Positions 8,095 to 16,849 are shown, numbered from the stretch's first letter. The stretch: 64,000 nucleotides of DNA from Streptomyces sp. MJM8645 (GCF_001625365.1 NZ_LJJF01000002.1:1337501-1401500), one strand, 5' to 3'. The notes: generated by a model not told the origin, from the letters alone. Program-made: numbers and translations.

Positions 8095-8559
8095 ATGGAC
8101 GAGCGGCCGGCACCCGGCGCCGATCCGGCCGAGCAGGCCCTGCGGCACCTGCGCGCCGGGCTGACCGCCGTGCGCGACGGGGACTTCGCCACCCGGCTCG
8201 CGCCCGAGCGGCCCGGCGTGCTCGGGGAGATCGCGACGGTCTTCAACACCATGGCCGACCAGCTGTCCGCGTTCGCCGGCGAGGTGACCAGGGCCGCCCG
8301 GGAGGTCGGCACCGTCGGCAACCTGCGCGGCCAGACCACCGTCAAGGGCATCTCCGGAGTGTGGAAGGACCTCTCCGACAACGTCAACGTGATGGCCTCC
8401 AACCTGACCGGTCAGGTCCGCTCGATGTCCGAGGTGGCGACGGCCAGCGCCTCCGGCCGCCCGGTCGGGGACGCACCGCCGCAGCGCCTGCGTCCGGGCG
8501 AACCCGTCGACACCCGACACCTGCTCGGCCGGATGCGGCACTGGCTGGACACGCCATGA
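8095..8559 (+). CDS. HAMP-domain protein without kinase domain
   Basis: The 154-residue product matches part of the HAMP array of large streptomycete hybrid histidine kinases: [36 protein letters not shown], then [19 protein letters not shown] and [14 protein letters not shown]. No membrane, kinase or receiver domain follows. It may be a stand-alone coiled-coil adaptor or a truncated descendant of a kinase. The stop overlaps the start of the phosphatase gene by four bases (ATGA), implying coupled translation and a joint role in signalling to the phosphatase. The start is uncertain: ATG 8095 was chosen, but GTG codons at 7999 or 8086 are possible. Confidence 0.65.
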   Translation: MDERPAPGADPAEQALRHLRAGLTAVRDGDFATRLAPERPGVLGEIATVFNTMADQLSAFAGEVTRAAREVGTVGNLRGQTTVKGISGVWKDLSDNVNVMASNLTGQVRSMSEVATASASGRPVGDAPPQRLRPGEPVDTRHLLGRMRHWLDTP

Positions 8560-10862
8560 CCGCCGGGCATGAGCCCTCGGACACCACGGCCCGGGCCCTC
8601 GCCGAAACCGTGCGCCGGCTCCAGAGCACCGCCGCCCGGGTGCGAGCCGACGCTCGCGCCCGCGCCGCCGTCGACCTGGCCACCGGGATCCTGGCCGAAC
8701 GCCTCGGCCTGCTCCCCGCCGAAGCCGCCGCCCGACTCGCCAGGCTCGCCCGGGAGGCCGCCGTGCCCGTGGCGGCCCTGGCCGCCGACATCGCCGGGGT
8801 GTCGGGCCAGGCACGCGGCCAGCCACCCGGGCCGCTCGCGGGCACAGCCGACCCCGTGACGCCCGCGCTGGCCGCCGTCGCCGATCTGCAAGGCGCCGCC
8901 GAAGCCGTCCTGGAGCAGACGGCGGACGCGCTCGGCGCGCACGCCGTCGCGCTGTGGCTGCGGCTGCCGGGCGGTGTGCTCGCCCTCGCTGCGCACGCCG
9001 GGTTGCCCGCCGCCGAGGCCGACGCCTGGAGCCGGGTGCCACCCGGCGTCCCCACCCCGGCCCAGCGCGTCGTGGTCGGCGGCGCGGAGCTGTGGCCCGG
9101 CGATCTGGAGACCGCAGGCCCGTCGGTGGGGGTCGGCTCGGCCCGGGCCGTCCTCCCGCTGATCGACGCAGGCCGCCGCCGGGGCGCGCTGGAGGTCCTG
9201 TGGCCCGCACCCGGCCCCGCCCCCGCACCCGGCCCCGTGCTCGGCGGGCCCCAACGCCGTCGGCTCCACGCCCTCGCCGACCTCTGCGCGACCCTCCTGG
9301 TCGAAGCCGGCGCCGCCCCCGCCCCGGCCCCCACCCCCGTCCCCGTCCCGCCCGGCGACGACACCGCCCTCCTGGAGGGCCTGCCCACCCCGGCCCTGCT
9401 GCTGGAGCCGGTCGTCCGCCGAGGAGAGGTCGCCGACTTCACGCTCCTGCGGACCAACGCGCACTTCCGCGATCCACTGGGCCGCCCCCGGGACACGCTG
9501 GAGGGCACCTCGCTCCTGGAGGTCTACCCGGCCGCGTGCGCCGGCGGCCTCTTCGAACGGCTGATCCGGGTGCACGAGACCGGAGTCCCGTTGCCCGGCG
9601 AGCAGGTCCGGCTGGTCTTCCAGCAGGGCGGACTCGTGCTTCCCGCCACCGTCCTGCTCGCGGCGGCCCCCGTCGGCGGCCGCGTGCTGGTCGGCTGGCA
9701 GACGGAGACCGCGCGGGCCGGTGAGGCCGAGCAGAGCGCCCTGCTGCGCCAGGCCCAGCGGTTGGCCCGGGTGGCCGGGTTCGAGGAGTGCCCGGCCGAC
9801 GGCCGGATCCGCTGGAGCGACGGCCTGCACGAGATCTACGGGCTGCCGCCCGACACCGACCCGGTCCCGCTGGCCCAGCTCGCCCGGCACGCCCACCCCG
9901 ACGACGAGCCCGCGATCCGGCGCCTGCTGGACACCGTCCAGCGCCGGCACCGGACCGCCTCCGCCGTCGTCCGCCTGGCCCACCAGGACGGCACCCACCG
10001 GTACACCCGGGTGATCGCCGAGCCCCTCCTCGACGACCACGGCCGGCTCACCGGGGTGCGCGGTGCCTTCCACGACGTGTCCGCCCAGCACCGTACGGAG
10101 GTCGCGCTCGGGGCGACCCGGGCGCGCCTGGCCGACAGCGAGCAGGAGACCGCCGACAGCGAGCGACTGGCGCTGCGGCTCCAGCAGGCCCTCCTGCCCG
10201 CCGCTCCGCCCCCGCTCGGCCCGGCCGGCCTGCGGGCCGCCGTCCGCTACCGCCCCGCCGCCCAGCACGACCGGGTCGGCGGCGACTGGTACGACGTGCT
10301 GCTGCTGCCCGACAAGCGGGTGCTGCTCACCGTCGGGGACGTCGCCGGGCACGGCGTCGGCGCGGCCACCGGCATGGTCGCCCTGCGGCACGTGCTGCGC
10401 GGCCTCGCCGTCACCGGGGCCGGCCCGGCCCGGATGCTGGAGTGGGCCAACACCGTCGCCCTGCGCGAACCCGGCCAGATCACCGCGACGGCCGTCTGCG
10501 TGCTCATCGACCCGGCCGTCGGCGAACTGCGCTGGGCGCGGGCCGGGCACCTGCCCCCGATCCTGGTCGGAGCGGACGGCGCCCAGGTGCTGCCGCTGCC
10601 GCACGGCGTGCTCCTCGGCGCCCTGGACGACGCCCGGTACGAGGAGCACACCGCCCACCTGCCGCCGGGCGACGTCCTGGTCCTCTACACCGACGGCCTG
10701 GTCGAACGCCGGGACCGTCCGGTCGAGGAGTCCGTCGACCAGCTGATCCGCGCCGCCGGAGCCCCCGGCCCCGACCTGGAGCGCTACCTCGACCGGCTGC
10801 TGGAGCTCAGCCCCGCCGACACCGACGACGACACCTGCCTGATCGCCGTCCAGAGCCGGTAG
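8556..10862 (+). CDS. ANTAR-GAF-PAS-PAS-PP2C (SpoIIE-type) serine phosphatase
   Basis: A 768-residue multidomain protein. An ANTAR-like helix bundle (AAVDLATGILAERLGL) is at about 36-66, a GAF domain at about 100-250, a PAS domain at about 268-385, a second PAS (FEECPADGRIRWSDGLHEIYG) at about 398-515, a short coiled linker, and a SpoIIE PP2C domain at about 538-768 with metal-binding GGDWYD (577), VGDVAGHG (595) and the terminal TDDDTCL. Such phosphatases reactivate STAS antagonists and so free sigma factors. Its ATG overlaps the HAMP gene stop. An ANTAR domain usually binds RNA, so its presence at the N-terminus of a phosphatase is notable. Confidence 0.85.
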   Translation: MTAGHEPSDTTARALAETVRRLQSTAARVRADARARAAVDLATGILAERLGLLPAEAAARLARLAREAAVPVAALAADIAGVSGQARGQPPGPLAGTADPVTPALAAVADLQGAAEAVLEQTADALGAHAVALWLRLPGGVLALAAHAGLPAAEADAWSRVPPGVPTPAQRVVVGGAELWPGDLETAGPSVGVGSARAVLPLIDAGRRRGALEVLWPAPGPAPAPGPVLGGPQRRRLHALADLCATLLVEAGAAPAPAPTPVPVPPGDDTALLEGLPTPALLLEPVVRRGEVADFTLLRTNAHFRDPLGRPRDTLEGTSLLEVYPAACAGGLFERLIRVHETGVPLPGEQVRLVFQQGGLVLPATVLLAAAPVGGRVLVGWQTETARAGEAEQSALLRQAQRLARVAGFEECPADGRIRWSDGLHEIYGLPPDTDPVPLAQLARHAHPDDEPAIRRLLDTVQRRHRTASAVVRLAHQDGTHRYTRVIAEPLLDDHGRLTGVRGAFHDVSAQHRTEVALGATRARLADSEQETADSERLALRLQQALLPAAPPPLGPAGLRAAVRYRPAAQHDRVGGDWYDVLLLPDKRVLLTVGDVAGHGVGAATGMVALRHVLRGLAVTGAGPARMLEWANTVALREPGQITATAVCVLIDPAVGELRWARAGHLPPILVGADGAQVLPLPHGVLLGALDDARYEEHTAHLPPGDVLVLYTDGLVERRDRPVEESVDQLIRAAGAPGPDLERYLDRLLELSPADTDDDTCLIAVQSR

Positions 10863-10903
10863 CCCCCTGCCCGGTAGCCCCCTCGCCTTGAGCGGGAGCG
10901 GGA

Positions 10904-10940
10904 GCGGGCCCGCGAAGCGCGGCGTTAGGCGCGGGCCCGC
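10904..10940 (+). terminator. Hairpin after the phosphatase gene
   Basis: GCGGGCCCGCG pairs with CGCGGGCCCGC (11 bp, 15-base loop) about 40 bases after the stop. It overlaps the putative promoter of the next gene. Confidence 0.45.
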
Positions 10941-10948
10941 CCGGGTAG
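10924..10948 (+). promoter_or_regulatory. SigB-like promoter of the LapA-like gene
   Basis: GTTA-N15-GGGTAG, 50 bases before the ATG at 10998, resembles the SigB consensus with the same 15-base spacer as the candidates at 6062 and 16055. Confidence 0.4.
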
Positions 10949-10997
10949 GCGCGGCCCTGCGGGGGCGACCGGAACCGGACGACGGAGAGGACTCCCC

Positions 10998-11363
10998 ATG
11001 TTGCTGCTAGGACTCCTGCTGATGGCGGCGGCCGGTGCCTTCGCCGGACTGCTGATCGCGGACAACCTCTCCGGCGGGCCCGACTACCAGGCGACGGTGC
11101 TGGGCATCCGCCTGCCGGCGCTCGACAGTCTGGGCATCTTCCTCGCCGGGCTGGCCCTCGCCCTGCTCTTCTGCCTGGGCCTGGCCCTGATGGTGCTGAC
11201 GGCCCGGCGGTCCCGGCGAACCCGACGCCCCGTCCGGCCGGCCGCGCACCGGGCGGCCCACCAGCGGTCCCAGCCGGTGGTGCGGCCGGACCCGCCCGAG
11301 CGACCCCTCCCGCCCGACGGGGGCGAGCAGCCCGCGCCGCCCGAGGAACGCCCCGCCCAGTAG
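10998..11363 (+). CDS. LapA-domain small membrane protein
   Basis: A 121-residue protein with two hydrophobic helices (LLLGLLLMAAAGAFAGLLIA near 2-21 and LGIFLAGLALALLFCLGLAL near 45-64) separated by a short loop, followed by a basic RRSRRTRRP stop-transfer and a Pro-rich cytosolic tail. The layout fits LapA-domain (DUF1049) proteins. In actinomycetes these often sit among sigma-B-type stress genes; the molecular role is unknown. GGAGAGGA precedes the ATG. Its promoter-like sequence suggests control by the sigma factor encoded at 6265. Confidence 0.7.
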   Translation: MLLLGLLLMAAAGAFAGLLIADNLSGGPDYQATVLGIRLPALDSLGIFLAGLALALLFCLGLALMVLTARRSRRTRRPVRPAAHRAAHQRSQPVVRPDPPERPLPPDGGEQPAPPEERPAQ

Positions 11364-11507
11364 GGCGGCCAGGACGTCGGCCTGCCGGTCGAGCCCCCGC
11401 GCGGCGGCCGGATCCGCCACCTGTTCGGCCACTGAGGCGCGACGCCCCCGGAGCCGATCCCACGACGACCACGGGCCCCTCACCGGGCCGGGGAAGGACG
11501 CGACCGC

Positions 11508-11933
11508 ATGACCGGACCACGGCCTTCCGCCGGACGCCCGCTCCCCACGAGGCCGTGGGCGCAGCGGCTGCCGCTCCGGGCCCACCCCGGGGCGGCCGCC
11601 GACGCCCGGGCCTTCACCACCGAGTTCCTGGCCGACGTCGGCGACCCGCTGCTGGTCGCCGACGCCGTCCTGCTGGTCTCCGAACTCGTCGGCAACGCCC
11701 TGCGCCACGGCGGCGAGCCCGGGACGCTGCTCCTGGTCCGCGCCACCGGCCGGCTGCGGATCGAGGTCAGCGACGCCAGCCCGCGCCCGCCGCTGCCCCG
11801 GCCCCCGCACCCCCCGGACGAACCGGGAGGCCTCGGCCTGTTCCTGCTGAGCCGGCTCACCCTGCGCTGGGGCTGGCACCCGTCGGGGCCGGGCAAGACG
11901 GTGTGGTGTGATCTACGGCTGCCCGCGAGCTGA
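11508..11933 (+). CDS. Anti-sigma regulatory ATPase (HATPase_c_2)
   Basis: A 141-residue GHKL-type ATPase: N-box VLLVSELVGNALRHGG near residue 60, G1 segment IEVSDASPRPP, and G2 segment GGLGLFLLSRLTLRWGW. It resembles the ATPase at 5365 but is shorter and lacks the N-terminal tail. It is a second candidate kinase/anti-sigma factor for the local STAS proteins. GGGGAAGGA lies before the ATG at 11508. Its partner cannot be assigned from the sequence. Confidence 0.85.
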   Translation: MTGPRPSAGRPLPTRPWAQRLPLRAHPGAAADARAFTTEFLADVGDPLLVADAVLLVSELVGNALRHGGEPGTLLLVRATGRLRIEVSDASPRPPLPRPPHPPDEPGGLGLFLLSRLTLRWGWHPSGPGKTVWCDLRLPAS

Positions 11934-12109
11934 CGGCCTGTCGGCGGCCTGCCGGGCGGGTGTTCTGCGTCCGGGAGGAGCGGTGTCCGTGCGCGGCCAC
12001 CCGGCGCCACCGGGCGCCGGTCGCGACGCCGGAGCGCCGGACGCGCCCCGCGCGGTGGCATCCTGACGGGGCAGGTCCGTCCGTGGGCGTCGAGCACAGC
12101 GAGGATCCA

Positions 12110-12289
12110 GTGGCCGTGAACCGACCGTCGCCGTCCCCGTCCCCGTCCCCGCCGTCCCCGTCCCCGTCCCCGCCGTCCCCGTCCCCGTCCCCGCCGTCCC
12201 CGTCCCCGTCCCCGCCGTCCCCGTCCCCGTCCCCGCCGTCCCCGTCCCCGTCCCCGCCGTCGCCGTCGCCGCGCGGCGTCCCGGGTTGA
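12110..12289 (+). CDS. Possible Pro-Ser repeat leader peptide
   Basis: From GTG 12110 (GAGGA just upstream; GTG 12116 is an alternative) a 59-codon frame encodes VAVNRPS followed by six Pro-Ser heptapeptide units and SPRGVPG. Its stop codon (TGA 12287-12289) overlaps the TTG/ATG start region of the YihY gene, which would allow translational coupling. It is in a different frame from YihY. It could equally be a chance reading of a minisatellite. Confidence 0.3.
   Translation: MAVNRPSPSPSPSPPSPSPSPPSPSPSPPSPSPSPPSPSPSPPSPSPSPPSPSPRGVPG
12131..12256. repeat. Six perfect 21-bp tandem repeats
   Basis: Six identical units made of alternating CCG and TCC triplets (three pairs plus one CCG) run without a mismatch directly before the YihY gene. 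Copy number is likely to vary between strains by slippage. The unit is a multiple of three, so the frame is kept. Confidence 0.9.
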
Positions 12290-13104
12290 GCGGCATGCGC
12301 CGCCGCAGCCGGTTGACGGAGATCGCCCGCAGCTGGTGGCAGGTCCTGCGGGCGGCCGTCGTCGGCGTTTGGGAACACGGCCGCACCATCGAACTGCTCC
12401 AGCGCTCGATGGCCTTCGCGGCGCTCTTCTTCGTGACCCTCGTGCCGCTGCTGATCGTCATCGCGGCGGCCTTCCCCTCGCGCGGCAGCGGGATCTCCGA
12501 GTGGATCACCGACGGCCTCGGCCTGAGCGGGCCGGGCGCCGACGCCGTCCACCGGCTCTTCGCCTCCCGGGGCCAGGTGCTCAGCACCACCACGGGCTTC
12601 GGCCTGGCCGCGCTGGCGGTCTTCGGGGTCTCGTTGATGGCGTCCGTCCAGGGCGTCTACGAGCGCGTGTGGGAGCTCGACCGCGGCCCGTGGCACGCGG
12701 TCTGGCGCCAGACCCTGGGCCTGGCCGGGCTGATCGGGTACATCGTGCTGGCCGCCTCCAGCGGCATGCCCTGGCACCACTCGGCTGTCCAGCCCTCCTT
12801 CCGCATCGCCGTCACGACCGTCGGCGGCCTCCTGTTGTTCTGGTGGCTCCAGCACCTGCTGCTCGCCGGACGCGTCCCGCCGAGGCAGCTGCTGCCCGGA
12901 GCCGTCGCGACCATGGTGGCGCTGGCGGGTCTGCGGCTCTTCTCCCGGCTGGTCTTCGCGCCGCTGCTGGTGTCCAACGCGGTCTCCTACGGGACGGTCG
13001 GGACGGTGCTGATCGTCCAGTCCTGGCTGATCGGCGTCGGCTACACCGTCTACGGCGGCGCGCTGGCCGGGCGCGCCGTGGTCCAGGCCCGCCGCACGCC
13101 GTAG
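12286..13104 (+). CDS. YihY/BrkB family inner-membrane protein
   Basis: About 270 residues with six predicted membrane helices and family patterns: SMAFAALFFVTLVPLLIVIAA near the N-terminus, ALAVFGVSLMASVQGVYERVWEL, then WWLQHLLLAGRVPPRQLLPGA and LVSNAVSYGTVGTVL. The family was once called RNase BN but is now treated as membrane proteins of unknown transport role. The start may be TTG 12286 or ATG 12295; no good ribosome site exists, consistent with coupling to the short Pro-Ser frame that ends here. Confidence 0.85.
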   Translation: MSGMRRRSRLTEIARSWWQVLRAAVVGVWEHGRTIELLQRSMAFAALFFVTLVPLLIVIAAAFPSRGSGISEWITDGLGLSGPGADAVHRLFASRGQVLSTTTGFGLAALAVFGVSLMASVQGVYERVWELDRGPWHAVWRQTLGLAGLIGYIVLAASSGMPWHHSAVQPSFRIAVTTVGGLLLFWWLQHLLLAGRVPPRQLLPGAVATMVALAGLRLFSRLVFAPLLVSNAVSYGTVGTVLIVQSWLIGVGYTVYGGALAGRAVVQARRTP

Positions 13105-13225
13105 CGCCGGCGCCAGGCCGGGTGGCCGGTGCTGCGGCGCGCGGGTGGGTTAGGGCGCGGCGCAGCGGGCAGGCGCGCGGGCGGCCGGGAAAAGCTCGGC
13201 CACCGCACACGTGAGGAGGCCCCAG

Positions 13226-13684
13226 ATGAGCATGGTGAAGGAGACGGTCGACGTCGACGTGCCGCTGCACGCCGCGTACAACCAGTGGACCCAGTTCGAG
13301 GAGTTCCCGCGCTTCATGGAGGGCGTCGACGCGGTGACCCAGCTGGACGAGCGCCACAACCACTGGCGGACCAGCATCGGCGGCGTCACCCGCGAGTTCG
13401 ACACCGAGATCATCGACCAGCTGCCCGACGAGCGGATCGCCTGGCGCACGACGGACGGCGACGTGCGGCAGAAGGGCGTCGTCACCTTCCAGGAACTGGA
13501 CGACCGGCACACCCGGATCAACCTGGCCATCAACTTCCAGCCGGAGGGGATGGCCGAGAAGACCGGCGACATGCTGGGCATGGTCGACCGCAGGGTCAAG
13601 GGGGACCTCCGGCGCTTCAAGGACTTCATCGAGGACCAGGGCCGGGAGGAGGGTGGCTGGCGCGGCCGGATCACCCCCGGCTGA
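13226..13684 (+). CDS. SRPBCC (cyclase/dehydrase-type) protein
   Basis: A 152-residue START/Bet v1-like domain: VKETVDVDVPLHAAYNQWTQ, FEEFPRFMEGVDAV, then TEIIDQLPDERIAWRTTDG and a C-terminal helix MLGMVDRRVKGDLRRFKDF. Members bind hydrophobic ligands; this subgroup (often next to stress and membrane genes in actinomycetes) has no known substrate. GAGGAGG lies seven bases before ATG 13226. Two stacked terminators follow. A weak SigB-like sequence (GTGC-N14-GGGTTA) ends at 13152. Confidence 0.8.
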   Translation: MSMVKETVDVDVPLHAAYNQWTQFEEFPRFMEGVDAVTQLDERHNHWRTSIGGVTREFDTEIIDQLPDERIAWRTTDGDVRQKGVVTFQELDDRHTRINLAINFQPEGMAEKTGDMLGMVDRRVKGDLRRFKDFIEDQGREEGGWRGRITPG

Positions 13685-13740
13685 GCCCCGTCACCGTCCA
13701 CGTCCCCTGACCGCACCCCCCTGACCGCACCTCCCCTGGC

Positions 13741-13804
13741 GGCGGCCCCGGCTCGAACGGTCGGGGCCGCCGTGTGCCCGTGCCCCGCCGGCGGGCACGG
13801 GCAC
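13741..13804. terminator. Two consecutive hairpins between convergent genes
   Basis: The first is GGCGGCCCCG / CGGGGCCGCC (13741-13771) and the second GTGCCCGTGCCC / GGGCACGGGCAC (13774-13804). Both are perfect. They separate the SRPBCC gene from the convergent katE gene. Confidence 0.8.
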
Positions 13805-13825
13805 GGACGTGGCGCCGCTGCGGGG

Positions 13826-15982
13826 TCAGCGGTCCGGGAAGCGGTGCCGCTCGACCAGCCGGGCGAAGCCCTCCCACAGGGCCGGATCCGCCGGATCCGC
13901 CGGCTCCTTCGGGTCGTGGAGCGCGACGCCGGCCAGGCTCCCGGGCGCGTCGTAACCGCCAGCCCGGGCCAGGTCGACGCCGGAGCCGAGCAGCGCCGCC
14001 GGCTTGCCGTGGCGCAGCGCCTCGGCGAGGAAGCGGACGGCGTCCGGATCGGCGGCCAGCGCGGGCCCGGCGCCGTCCGGAACCACCACCGCGTCGTACA
14101 GCGCCGAGGCGGTGGTGGGCAGCGGGCGGTCCACCGGCAGAGGGTCACCACCACGGGCGGCCACGTGACCGCCGTGCGCGGCCAGCGTCTCCACGACGGC
14201 GCCCTGCGCGCCCAGCCGCTCGTGCGCGGCCCGCACCTGGCCGCCGTCGACCCCGGGCGCGGCCAGCACGGCGACCTTGCGGGTACGGATGCCGCTGCCG
14301 CGCAGGTTCTCCAGGCTGAGCGCCGGGGAGACCCGGGGGCCCGCCGACTCGTCGCCGTCCCGCGCTGCCGCCCGGTCTCCGGGTGACGGCTGCGGTTCGG
14401 GCACGCCGATGCGCCGGGCGACCTCCGCCGCCAGGTCGGGGTCCACGCGCACCAGGTTGCCGACCATCCGGCGCCGCACCTCCTCGTCGCCCACCTTGCC
14501 GAGCTCGAACGCGAACGCGGCGATGATGTGCCGCTGCTCCCAGCCCGCCATGCTGCGCCAGAACAGCGCGGCCTGGCTGTAGTGGTCGGCGAAGCTGGGG
14601 CTGCGCCGCCGGATCGCCCTGCCGTTGACCCGTTGCTGGTAGTGCTGGAACACCCCCTCCGGCAGGTGGCCGCCGCCCATGGTGAACGGGCAGCCGCCGC
14701 CCACCGAGTTCGGTGCGTAACTCGTCCCCGGGTGGATGGCCTGCTGGCCGTAGCCGTCGCGGTGGTTGGTCCGCACGTCGGCCAGCGGGCGGTTGACGGG
14801 CAGCTGGCCGAAGTTGGGGCCGCCCAGGCGGATCAGCTGGGTGTCCAGGTAGGAGAAGTTGCGGCCCTGGAGCAGCGGGTCGTTGGTGAAGTCGATCCCG
14901 GGCACCACGTTGGCGGTGTGGAAGGCCACCTGCTCGGTCTCGGCGAAGAAGTTCTGCGGGTTGCGGTCGAGGACCATCCGCCCCACCGGACGCACCGGCA
15001 CCAGTTCCTCCGGGATCAGCTTCGTCGGGTCCAGCAGATCGAAGGGGAAGGCGAACTCGTCCTTCGCCGTGACCAGTTGGACACCGAGTTCCCATTCGGG
15101 GAAGTCCCCCGCCGCGATCGCCTCCCACAGGTCCCGGCGGTGGAAGTCCGGATCCCGCCCGGCGGTGACCTGGGCCTCGTCCCACACCTGGGAGCAGACG
15201 CCGAGCCGCGGCCGCCAGTGGAACTTGACGAACGTGCCGCGCCCGTCCCGGTTCACCAGGCGGAAGGTGTGCACACCGAAGCCCTGCATCATCCGGTAGC
15301 TGCGCGGGATCGCCCGGTCGGACATCACCCACATCAGCATGTGGGTGGACTCGGGCTGGAGCGAGCAGAAGTCCCAGAAGGTGTCGTGCGCGGAGGCGCC
15401 GGTGGGGATCTCGTTCTGCGGTTCGGGCTTCACCGCGTGGACGAAGTCCGGGAACTTGACGGCGTCCTGGATGAAGAACACCGGCATGTTGTTGCCCACC
15501 AGGTCGTAATTCCCGTGCCGGGTGTAGAACTTGGTGGCGAAGCCGCGGACGTCCCGTACGGTGTCGGCGGAGCCGCGCGGGCCCTGCACGGTCGAGAAAC
15601 GTACGAACACCGGGGTGCGGCGCCCGGCCTCCTGGAGGAAGTCGGCGCAGGTGAACCCGGCGAGCGACTCGTACGGTTCGAAGAAGCCGTAGGCGCCGGC
15701 GCCGCGGGCGTGCACCACGCGTTCGGGGATGCGCTCGTGGTCGAAGTGGGTGAGCTTCTCGCGGAGGTGGAAGTCCTCCAGCAGGGTGGGGCCGCGGTCG
15801 CCGATGATGAGCGAGTTGTCGGTGTCGTCGACGCGCACACCCTGGTCGGTGGTGAGCGGGCCGTCCGGGTCCGGGGCGCGGAAGGCGTCGAGTGCGGCGT
15901 CCTTGGCGTCGGTGGTGTCCTTGGCGTCGGGTCCGAGGTCGGCGGGCGGCTCGGGCTGGGGGGTTTCGGGGTTGATGGGCAT
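13826..15982 (-). CDS. katE: Large-subunit catalase HPII with C-terminal GATase1-like domain
   Basis: A 718-residue clade-II haem catalase that removes hydrogen peroxide. The active-site His is in [13 protein letters not shown] (about 90), the distal Asn in [12 protein letters not shown] (about 163), and the haem-ligand Tyr in [13 protein letters not shown] (about 373). After about residue 555 comes the flavodoxin/GATase1-like domain typical of HPII ([15 protein letters not shown] ... [12 protein letters not shown]). GGAGACCGCGAC precedes the ATG. A SigB-like promoter and four direct repeats lie upstream. The neighbouring sigma cluster fits stress control of katE, an inference. Confidence 0.95.
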   Translation of the reverse strand: MPINPETPQPEPPADLGPDAKDTTDAKDAALDAFRAPDPDGPLTTDQGVRVDDTDNSLIIGDRGPTLLEDFHLREKLTHFDHERIPERVVHARGAGAYGFFEPYESLAGFTCADFLQEAGRRTPVFVRFSTVQGPRGSADTVRDVRGFATKFYTRHGNYDLVGNNMPVFFIQDAVKFPDFVHAVKPEPQNEIPTGASAHDTFWDFCSLQPESTHMLMWVMSDRAIPRSYRMMQGFGVHTFRLVNRDGRGTFVKFHWRPRLGVCSQVWDEAQVTAGRDPDFHRRDLWEAIAAGDFPEWELGVQLVTAKDEFAFPFDLLDPTKLIPEELVPVRPVGRMVLDRNPQNFFAETEQVAFHTANVVPGIDFTNDPLLQGRNFSYLDTQLIRLGGPNFGQLPVNRPLADVRTNHRDGYGQQAIHPGTSYAPNSVGGGCPFTMGGGHLPEGVFQHYQQRVNGRAIRRRSPSFADHYSQAALFWRSMAGWEQRHIIAAFAFELGKVGDEEVRRRMVGNLVRVDPDLAAEVARRIGVPEPQPSPGDRAAARDGDESAGPRVSPALSLENLRGSGIRTRKVAVLAAPGVDGGQVRAAHERLGAQGAVVETLAAHGGHVAARGGDPLPVDRPLPTTASALYDAVVVPDGAGPALAADPDAVRFLAEALRHGKPAALLGSGVDLARAGGYDAPGSLAGVALHDPKEPADPADPALWEGFARLVERHRFPDR

Positions 15983-16054
15983 GTCGCGGTCTCCGTCCTG
16001 GGAACGGCGCGGGGCGGCCGGGCCGTCGGCCCCCGGCTCGTGTCGGCGGGGCGG

Positions 16055-16079
16055 CTGCCCGATGGGCGGCCCGGCAAAC
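16055..16079 (-). promoter_or_regulatory. SigB-like promoter of katE
   Basis: On the minus strand the sequence reads GTTT-N15-GGGCAG, about 73 bases before the katE ATG, close to the SigB consensus with one change in the -10 element. Confidence 0.4.
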
Positions 16080-16117
16080 CGCGCGCGAGCGGCCGTCGGC
16101 GCCGCAGCAGGAGGTCA

Positions 16118-16173
16118 GCGGTGTTCGGCAGGGGCGCGCGGTGTTTGAGCGCGGTGTGTGAGTGCGGTGTTTG
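16118..16173. repeat. Four direct repeats of GCGGTGTTTG upstream of katE
   Basis: Copies start at 16118, 16138, 16151 and 16164 (GCGGTGTTCG, GCGGTGTTTG, GCGGTGTGTG, GCGGTGTTTG), spaced 20, 13 and 13 bases. They lie between katE and the divergent hemerythrin-like start and look like a multi-site binding region. Confidence 0.6.
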
Positions 16174-16237
16174 GCACAGGGGCAGCGGGGGACACGCCGG
16201 AGTCGGGAGGGGAAGCCTCTGAGTGAGGAGACGAGCA

Positions 16238-16330
16238 ATGTCGAACGATGCCATCGTCCTGTTGCGGGAGGACCACCGGGAGGACCACAAGGGGGAGATC
16301 GGCGAGCGGATGCAGGCCGTGCGCGAGACC
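16238..16330 (+). pseudogene. N-terminal remnant of a hemerythrin-like gene
   Basis: GAGGAG seven bases before ATG 16238 introduces MSNDAIVLLREDHRE, which is how small streptomycete hemerythrin-domain proteins begin; the remaining His/Glu motifs of the four-helix bundle are missing. The frame runs on without a stop into the winged-helix gene at 16412, so a chimeric 155-residue product is possible. Only about 15 residues support the assignment. Confidence 0.4.
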
Positions 16331-16411
16331 GCGCCGCGACCACGAAAAGCGGGAAGGAGCACGCGAATTCCTCTCATGTCTCAGCCAACGCGACCGCCCT
16401 ATCCTGAGGGC

Positions 16412-16705
16412 GTGGAAGAACAGTCGGCCATCGGGCGCCAGTGGACGTTCCTGACCAATCACGCGCGCGTCCTGGTGCAGATCGCCCGGGACCCGGGCAT
16501 CAGGGTGCGTGACATCGCGACCAGCTGCCTGCTGACCGAGCGAGCGGTCCAGCGGATCATCGCCGACCTCGAAGCGGCGGGCTATCTCAGCCACCACCGG
16601 GTCGGGCGCTCGAACGTCTACCGCGTCATCGACGGCAAGCAACTGCGCCACCCCGCCGACAGCGGCCCGACGCTGGCGGAGCTACTGGCCGTCCTGCTGC
16701 GCTGA
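16412..16705 (+). CDS. Winged helix-turn-helix regulator (MarR-like)
   Basis: The 97-residue domain shows a wHTH: RQWTFLTNHARVLVQIARDPGIRVRDIATSC, recognition helix LTERAVQRIIADLEAAGYL, and wing HHRVGRSNVYRV. It should bind DNA as a dimer; no ligand domain is present. GTG 16412 was chosen because TATCCT, a plausible -10 box, ends seven bases upstream, suggesting a leaderless message. ATG 16376, or fusion to the hemerythrin-like start at 16238, are alternatives. It is divergent from katE, separated by the repeat array, and could regulate it; that is inference. Confidence 0.65.
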   Translation: MEEQSAIGRQWTFLTNHARVLVQIARDPGIRVRDIATSCLLTERAVQRIIADLEAAGYLSHHRVGRSNVYRVIDGKQLRHPADSGPTLAELLAVLLR

Positions 16706-16769
16706 CCACGCCGCCGATGGCACGCATGGCCGAACCCGATTGCACGCATTGCCATTGACGAATTTCCGT

Positions 16770-16789
16770 TCACGTATTGGTTGACGTGA
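16770..16789. promoter_or_regulatory. Inverted repeat TCACGT-N8-ACGTGA upstream of the third STAS gene
   Basis: Perfect 6-bp arms with an 8-base spacer lie 61 bases before the ATG at 16850, overlapping TTGACG (16781) and a SigB-like GTAT-N15-GGGATT (16774-16798). Confidence 0.4.
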
Positions 16790-16849
16790 GAAGGGATTCG
16801 GCAGACGCTGGAGATGTCGTCCCATGGCTCACAGGCAGGAGAAGAGACC

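Noticed and set aside
8412-10658. 748-codon minus-strand frame
   Set aside because: Antisense to the PP2C phosphatase, whose domain motifs are clear.
12131-12256. Possible CRISPR array
   Set aside because: The units are contiguous with no spacers, so it is a simple tandem repeat.
11857-12855. Minus-strand frame with a Gly-Asp repeat
   Set aside because: It is the antisense reading of the 21-bp Pro-Ser minisatellite and of the YihY gene.
14528-16222. 564-codon plus-strand frame opposite katE
   Set aside because: Antisense shadow of katE, whose haem and active-site motifs are all in the minus-strand frame.
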